Source: Leptospirillum sp. (GTDB taxonomy: Bacteria; Nitrospirota; Leptospirillia; Leptospirillales; Leptospirillaceae). From it: DNA of 18,861 bases. The DNA lies in contig DAHWKF010000067.1 in assembly GCA_027343785.1 (NCBI GenBank), positions 1-18,861 of the forward strand. The letters run 5' to 3'. Made by a program: the position numbers and the translations under genes. Below are positions 15,312-18,861 of the stretch, piece after piece; position 1 is the stretch's first letter; every line of letters begins with the position of its first letter. The notes beneath the pieces were generated by a model. It did no database searches. It was not told where the DNA came from and was given only the letters and a program-made list of their open reading frames with translations.

Positions 15312-16841
15312 ATGGCGGATAATCAATGCTTTTCGGCATTGCTTTTCGGCATTGTTCGATTGAAAAAACTTATCGTGATTACAGGATGTCTGTTTGTTTT
15401 CTCCGTTCAGATCGCATTCATTCCCAAAATATGGGCCAAAACTCTCCCCCCCGATCCTTTGATTTCCATGCAGTCAAACAATTCATCCACAGGATTGGAC
15501 TTTGCAAGGCCTGCATATACAGGATTTGATGTCCTACAGAAGGCCCAGAAAGACATCCAGCGAGATTTGGGATTACCTGAAAACACGCACAAGTCCGATA
15601 CAACGGAAGATCAGAAGAGCCTGCATTCCGGCAACAGAAAACCTGTGGCTCATCCGCTCATTGCCGGAACATTTCTTTTCATCGGGTTTCTGGGTGTTTT
15701 GGCGTTTATCCTGATTGTCTACAGGGAATCTAGAAAGATTGTGTCCTACGAAAGGCCGAGAGAAGGGCAAAGATTTTACGAACAATCTCTTGAAAAAGGA
15801 AACATTCAGGATCACATGAACCGTGTGTTTCCGGACATCATTCCTTTACGGCTGATACCGAACTTGCCGGAACCTGGTTTAACCAGAAATGTGCTGAATA
15901 CGAGGGAAGCATCGAGTATCCTGGCGGAGAGTCTGGACAGAATCCTGCAGTCGGTCCGGATGTCTTTGGGGAATTGGAAGGAGGATGTGGCCCTATCCAT
16001 TTACCACTTCGAAGAACCTTCAGGATTCCTGTATCTCCTCTCCCGGTCATTGGGCGATAGGTATCCCCCAATCTTTGCGCCTCACCAGATCTCGAAGGCC
16101 AAGGCGGATGTCCTGGAGTATCCCTCACAACCTGAAAAAATCTCTGGGTCTTTTCCGGATGGAACAAAAGTCGAATCTTTTTCTTTTCCTTTTTTTGACT
16201 CGATGGGTTCCCGCTTCCTCTTGCTTGTTTCCTTTTGCGGGAATGCGTCTTTTCCTGACAATTGGAAAGAGGGCTTTAATCGCCTGACGGATGACCTGAT
16301 CCCCTTTCTGGCGGACTACCCCCGAATGCGTTATTTGCCCGTCACATCGTCAAAAGATGAAAGCGGGTCTCTGGATTGTCGTGCGATCGAAAACAGAATG
16401 CTTGAGGAGATGGATAAGGGCAGTCGACTGAATATCCGGTTTTCGGTCTTGTTCATCAAGATACTGCCCGACAAGGAGGATCATGAACCCATGGAGAGCC
16501 TTTTTCATCGGCTGTTCGCGGCAAGGATGGCTCAGGTCATCCGGTCGAGTGATACCATGGTATCTCCACGGACAGGTTCATATATCGTTCTCCTCCCTGA
16601 AACCGGTCATACTGAAGCCCATTATGTCCTGGCGCGCGTCATGGATATCTTTGAAGATCAGAACCGCCATTTTGGAAATTCGGGGATGCGTTTTTTTTCA
16701 TATCTCCGGGAGATACGTCCAGGCGAGGAGGAACATCCCGCTTCCATACTGAATCAGGGAAGCCGGTTCGACATCCCGTATCAAACACATGGAGACAAAC
16801 GGAAGCGCAACGTTTCCGGGTCCATTTTTACCCCAACGTAA
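15312..16841 (+). CDS. Two-helix membrane protein with GAF-like region and degenerate GGDEF domain
   Basis: The 509-residue product has a signal-anchor helix (about 20-38), a periplasmic stretch of about 75 residues, TM2 (about 116-137), a cytoplasmic region of about 200 residues that looks GAF-like, and a C-terminal domain at about 355-475. That domain follows the diguanylate cyclase pattern: RFSVLFIKI, then IRSSDTMVSPRTGSYIVLLPETGHTEAHYVLARV. Where GGDEF should stand it has only TGSY, so neither catalysis nor the usual metal site is possible. I infer a receptor or scaffold derived from a diguanylate cyclase; the family assignment is tentative. ATG 15312 is preferred because the upstream TATAAT and the divergent cyclase gene make the 33-residue longer form unlikely. 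Confidence 0.72.
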   Translation: MADNQCFSALLFGIVRLKKLIVITGCLFVFSVQIAFIPKIWAKTLPPDPLISMQSNNSSTGLDFARPAYTGFDVLQKAQKDIQRDLGLPENTHKSDTTEDQKSLHSGNRKPVAHPLIAGTFLFIGFLGVLAFILIVYRESRKIVSYERPREGQRFYEQSLEKGNIQDHMNRVFPDIIPLRLIPNLPEPGLTRNVLNTREASSILAESLDRILQSVRMSLGNWKEDVALSIYHFEEPSGFLYLLSRSLGDRYPPIFAPHQISKAKADVLEYPSQPEKISGSFPDGTKVESFSFPFFDSMGSRFLLLVSFCGNASFPDNWKEGFNRLTDDLIPFLADYPRMRYLPVTSSKDESGSLDCRAIENRMLEEMDKGSRLNIRFSVLFIKILPDKEDHEPMESLFHRLFAARMAQVIRSSDTMVSPRTGSYIVLLPETGHTEAHYVLARVMDIFEDQNRHFGNSGMRFFSYLREIRPGEEEHPASILNQGSRFDIPYQTHGDKRKRNVSGSIFTPT

Positions 16842-17206
16842 ATGAGCATGCATAAGTGCCAGTTTTTCCGAATGATGAAAAATAGACTTATTTATCAATT
16901 AATTGAATAAAAATATATTTTTTACCTGATCAATATTGATTGAATTGACTTTTTAGAATCATCTGCCCATGGTATCCGGCTCCGATGATTCAGGAAGGAA
17001 ACATCCTGTAAAACCGGGGATCTTCCTTGCATTTTTTTCATGAAGGGTGTATACAGTTGACCGATTCAAAATAAAGGGAGAGTTCAGCCGTTTGCACTTA
17101 TAGATGATTGATGACGTTAGCGGACTGACTCTCGAATGGACCTGACCGGGTCCACAACCTTGTCTTCGGTCAATTTGGGGTTGTCTTAATCCGCAAGGAG
17201 GACACA
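16842..17206. other. Intergenic region with AT-rich patch and NHL-gene leader
   Basis: These 365 bases hold no convincing gene. The first part (about 16881-16960) is strikingly AT-rich, with two perfect 12-bp palindromes, TCAATTAATTGA (16895-16906) and ATCAATATTGAT (16929-16940), and an A-run/T-run stretch at 16909-16923 that could act as a weak terminator. The second part carries the promoter and leader of the NHL gene. Confidence 0.5.
17027..17055 (+). promoter_or_regulatory. Promoter of the NHL-repeat gene
   Basis: TTGCAT (17027-17032) and TATACA (17050-17055) are separated by exactly 17 bases. A start near 17062 gives a leader of about 145 bases with two hairpin-capable repeats before the AAGGAGG site at 17195-17201. 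Confidence 0.5.
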
Positions 17207-18394
17207 TTGAAGAAGGGGAGAGAGATGGGCAAAAACATCAACCAAAAATGGAAGGCATCCGCCAAAATGATTTCCCTTGGTCTGGGTGCCAGTCTTGTGT
17301 TGGGAGCCGGCATTCAAGCTCAGGCTGTCACTGTGTCCACCATTGCCGGAGCTTTTCATGAAAGAGGCGCCCTTGATGGTCCTGGACGCGAAGCCCGCTT
17401 CGAGTTTCCCCAGGGGATCGTTGCTGCCCCGGACGGGACTATTTATATTGCCGACACCGGCAATGACCTGATCAGGAAAATTTCCTCGAATGGTCTTTCG
17501 GCATCAACCCCCACACCTGCTCATTTGCGCCACCTGAATGTTGATGTCGAGAATGTTGCGGGGTCGGAACACAGAGCACGTTACCGTGATGGAGTTGGTC
17601 CCAATGCGCGCTTCAATAACCCTGAAGGCTTGGCGATTTCTCCTGACGGAAAAACCTTGTATGTGGCGGACTCCAGAAATAACATGATCAGAAAGATCGA
17701 TCTGGCGACGAAAACGGTATCAACCATTGCTGGGCACACCTTCCCCAGTTCGGGAGACGGGGTCGGAAAATCAGCCGGATTCGAATCGCCTCGTGGTCTG
17801 GCCATTTCTCCTGACGGAAAAACCTTGTATGTGGCGGATTCAGGCAACAACATGATCAGGAAAATTGATCTGGCCACGAACACCGTGACGACACTGGCGG
17901 GTGCAGGGAAACTGACACCGGGTCATGCGGATGGGGTTGGCGCCCAGGCGACATTTCTGGAGCCCAGATCCCTTGCGATTTCGGCAGATGGCCAGGTTCT
18001 CTATATTGCGGATACCCGTAATGACCTGATCCGGAAAATGGTTCTGGCAACAAATTCTGTTTCAACTCTTGCAGGGCATGCCGGATTTCCGGGAACCCTG
18101 AATGGTCCCGGACCGGATGCCTACTTCTATCATCCAATCTCTATCTCTATCGACGGCAACAAGCTTTATGTCGCCGACGGCGCCAACGCCGATATCCGGA
18201 TGATCGATCTCTCAACAGGTGTGGTTTCAACAGTGGCCGGCGCAACCTTGAATGGTGGCGTTCCGATTGCCGGACGCGAAGATGGCATGGGCGTGGAAGG
18301 GCATTTCCAGTTTCCTGGTGCTGTAACAGTTTTTCATGGAGTGCTCTTTGTAGCTGATACACCGGCCGATACGATCAGGGAAGTCAGTTTTTAA
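17207..18394 (+). CDS. Secreted six-bladed NHL-repeat beta-propeller protein
   Basis: The 395-residue exported protein has a Sec signal peptide (hydrophobic core ISLGLGASLVLGAGI, probable cleavage after AQA near residue 40), then six NHL-type repeats of about 56 residues. Each repeat has the pattern VSTxAG, DGxGxxAxFxxPxGLAISPDG, LYVADxxNNxIRKIDLAT, and six form a closed propeller with nothing left over. Repeats 2 and 3 are almost identical. TTG 17207 is chosen because AAGGAGG lies five bases upstream; ATG 17225 is an alternative. There are no catalytic motifs, so binding or scaffolding in the periplasm or outside is likely. The gene has its own promoter and terminator. Confidence 0.9.
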   Translation: MKKGREMGKNINQKWKASAKMISLGLGASLVLGAGIQAQAVTVSTIAGAFHERGALDGPGREARFEFPQGIVAAPDGTIYIADTGNDLIRKISSNGLSASTPTPAHLRHLNVDVENVAGSEHRARYRDGVGPNARFNNPEGLAISPDGKTLYVADSRNNMIRKIDLATKTVSTIAGHTFPSSGDGVGKSAGFESPRGLAISPDGKTLYVADSGNNMIRKIDLATNTVTTLAGAGKLTPGHADGVGAQATFLEPRSLAISADGQVLYIADTRNDLIRKMVLATNSVSTLAGHAGFPGTLNGPGPDAYFYHPISISIDGNKLYVADGANADIRMIDLSTGVVSTVAGATLNGGVPIAGREDGMGVEGHFQFPGAVTVFHGVLFVADTPADTIREVSF

Positions 18395-18410
18395 GCTCCC
18401 CTGAGAACTT

Positions 18411-18441
18411 AAAAAGGGAGGGGTTTCCCTCCCTTTTTTTT
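18411..18441 (+). terminator. Rho-independent terminator of the NHL gene
   Basis: GGGAGGG (18416-18422) pairs with CCCTCCC (18427-18433) around a GTTT loop. The stem is extended by five A on the left and followed by eight T. It begins 17 bases after the stop codon at 18394. Confidence 0.95.
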
Positions 18442-18544
18442 GCCAAAATCTTCCCCTATTCCCAAACCTCCACACCTTTTCTCCAGACCAAGCTTCCAAA
18501 TGGATAACCCAAAAAATGGCGGCAGACCTGATATCTTGCCGTTA

Positions 18545-18661
18545 CTTGTACCTGCAGGTTCCGAGTACAAGCTCGGAGACCCCCCCATCAGGGAAAACGC
18601 CTTTTCCTGCTGGGGAGAAGGTTGGGTCAGCATCGAAAACTCGATTCACCCTTCCGGGGGT
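18545..18661 (+). other. Hairpin-rich segment, candidate structured RNA or leader
   Basis: Four stem-loops lie in about 120 bases. CTTGTAC (18545-18551) can pair with GTACAAG (18565-18571). Alternatively CCGAG (18561-18565) pairs with CTCGG (18572-18576), and these two stems exclude each other. A long stem runs from 18583 to 18615: 13 pairs, one mismatch, one bulge and a CGCC loop. ATCGA/TCGAT (18632-18645) sits inside GGGT/ACCC (18624-18651). No T run follows the stems, and no known riboswitch consensus was recognised. It lies between the NHL terminator and the truncated gene at 18731. Confidence 0.4.
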
Positions 18662-18730
18662 CGGAGAACGAGGTGGTAAGATTCAAACAGACTAATGGAA
18701 TTTGCTTCCCCAAACTGGAACGGATTTTCT

Positions 18731-18861
18731 ATGCCCATCAGGATTTTTATCAAAACCATCGGGTTAATCAGCATTATTTTTTGGATGCATTTATCTGTAT
18801 CCAGCCGTTCTTTTGGGGGTGAGCAACGACAATCCGGCTTCACTCCGAGATGGGGAGCTTC
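18731..18861 (+). CDS. N-terminal fragment of a probable exported protein (runs off window)
   Basis: From ATG 18731 the frame stays open for 43 codons to the window end. It begins MPIRIFIKTIGLISIIFWMH, a basic start followed by a hydrophobic core, then SVSSRSFGGEQRQSG, as expected for a signal peptide and start of a secreted or envelope protein. GGA lies six bases before the ATG. An in-frame ATG at 18695 would place a non-typical extension before the signal. The product cannot be identified from this fragment. Confidence 0.45.
   Translation, partial: MPIRIFIKTIGLISIIFWMHLSVSSRSFGGEQRQSGFTPRWGA

Noticed and set aside
16959..17207. 82-codon open frame on the minus strand upstream of the NHL gene
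   Set aside because: No ribosome binding site or family, and it covers the NHL promoter and leader.
18646..18843. 65-codon minus-strand frame near the right edge
   Set aside because: It is opposite the truncated gene with a signal peptide, has no recognisable features, and runs through the hairpin cluster.

Overview
This 18.9 kb window looks like ordinary chromosome from a Gram-negative, moderate-GC bacterium. The gene mix is a siroheme nitrite/sulfite reductase, glycogen synthase, a soluble diiron acyl-ACP desaturase, many lipoproteins and signal peptides, a class III nucleotide cyclase and a six-bladed NHL protein. Together with frequent TTG starts behind strong AAGGAGG sites, this fits an acidophilic Nitrospirota such as Leptospirillum. 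That assignment comes from recognition only and was not searched. There are no rRNA or tRNA genes, insertion sequences, phage genes or CRISPR arrays.

Layout. 1-1889: promoter/operator with a perfect inverted repeat, then a ferredoxin-type nitrite/sulfite reductase (+). 1900-2978 (-): acyl-ACP desaturase followed by a small two-helix membrane protein. 3354-4811 (+): glycogen synthase glgA. 4795-5660 (-): a Crp/Fnr-family regulator followed by an easily missed 45-residue membrane protein that overlaps the end of glgA. 6064-7482 (+): a MltD-like lytic transglycosylase lipoprotein with two LysM domains. It is closed by a UUCG-loop terminator facing a 15-bp bidirectional terminator. 7721-10259 (-): a NuoF-like flavoprotein, a thioredoxin-like 2Fe-2S ferredoxin and a membrane-anchored TPR protein. 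10493-12132 (+): purE-purK, overlapping by 4 bp. 12161-15296 (-): a membrane HAMP-cyclase, a TPR lipoprotein and a DsbA-like protein with a CxxS site. 15312-16841 (+), divergent from that operon: a two-helix membrane protein ending in what looks like a degenerate GGDEF domain. 17207-18394 (+): a secreted six-bladed NHL propeller with a long leader and a strong terminator. 18395-18861: a hairpin-rich stretch, then the first 43 codons of a probable exported protein that runs off the window.

How the parts may work together. A class III cyclase and a Crp-family protein with the Arg-Ser pair of a cyclic-nucleotide pocket lie about 8 kb apart, so a local cyclic-nucleotide circuit is possible. However, the cyclase lacks both usual adenine-specifying residues, so its product is uncertain. 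The cyclase operon faces a receptor-like gene with a decayed GGDEF domain, which makes 12161-16841 the most unusual signalling block here. The NuoF-like/ferredoxin pair looks like a stand-alone NADH-ferredoxin electron-transfer module outside a complex I operon. The hairpin cluster upstream of the truncated gene at the right edge is the best candidate for an undescribed RNA element, though nothing in the sequence proves it is transcribed as a functional RNA.
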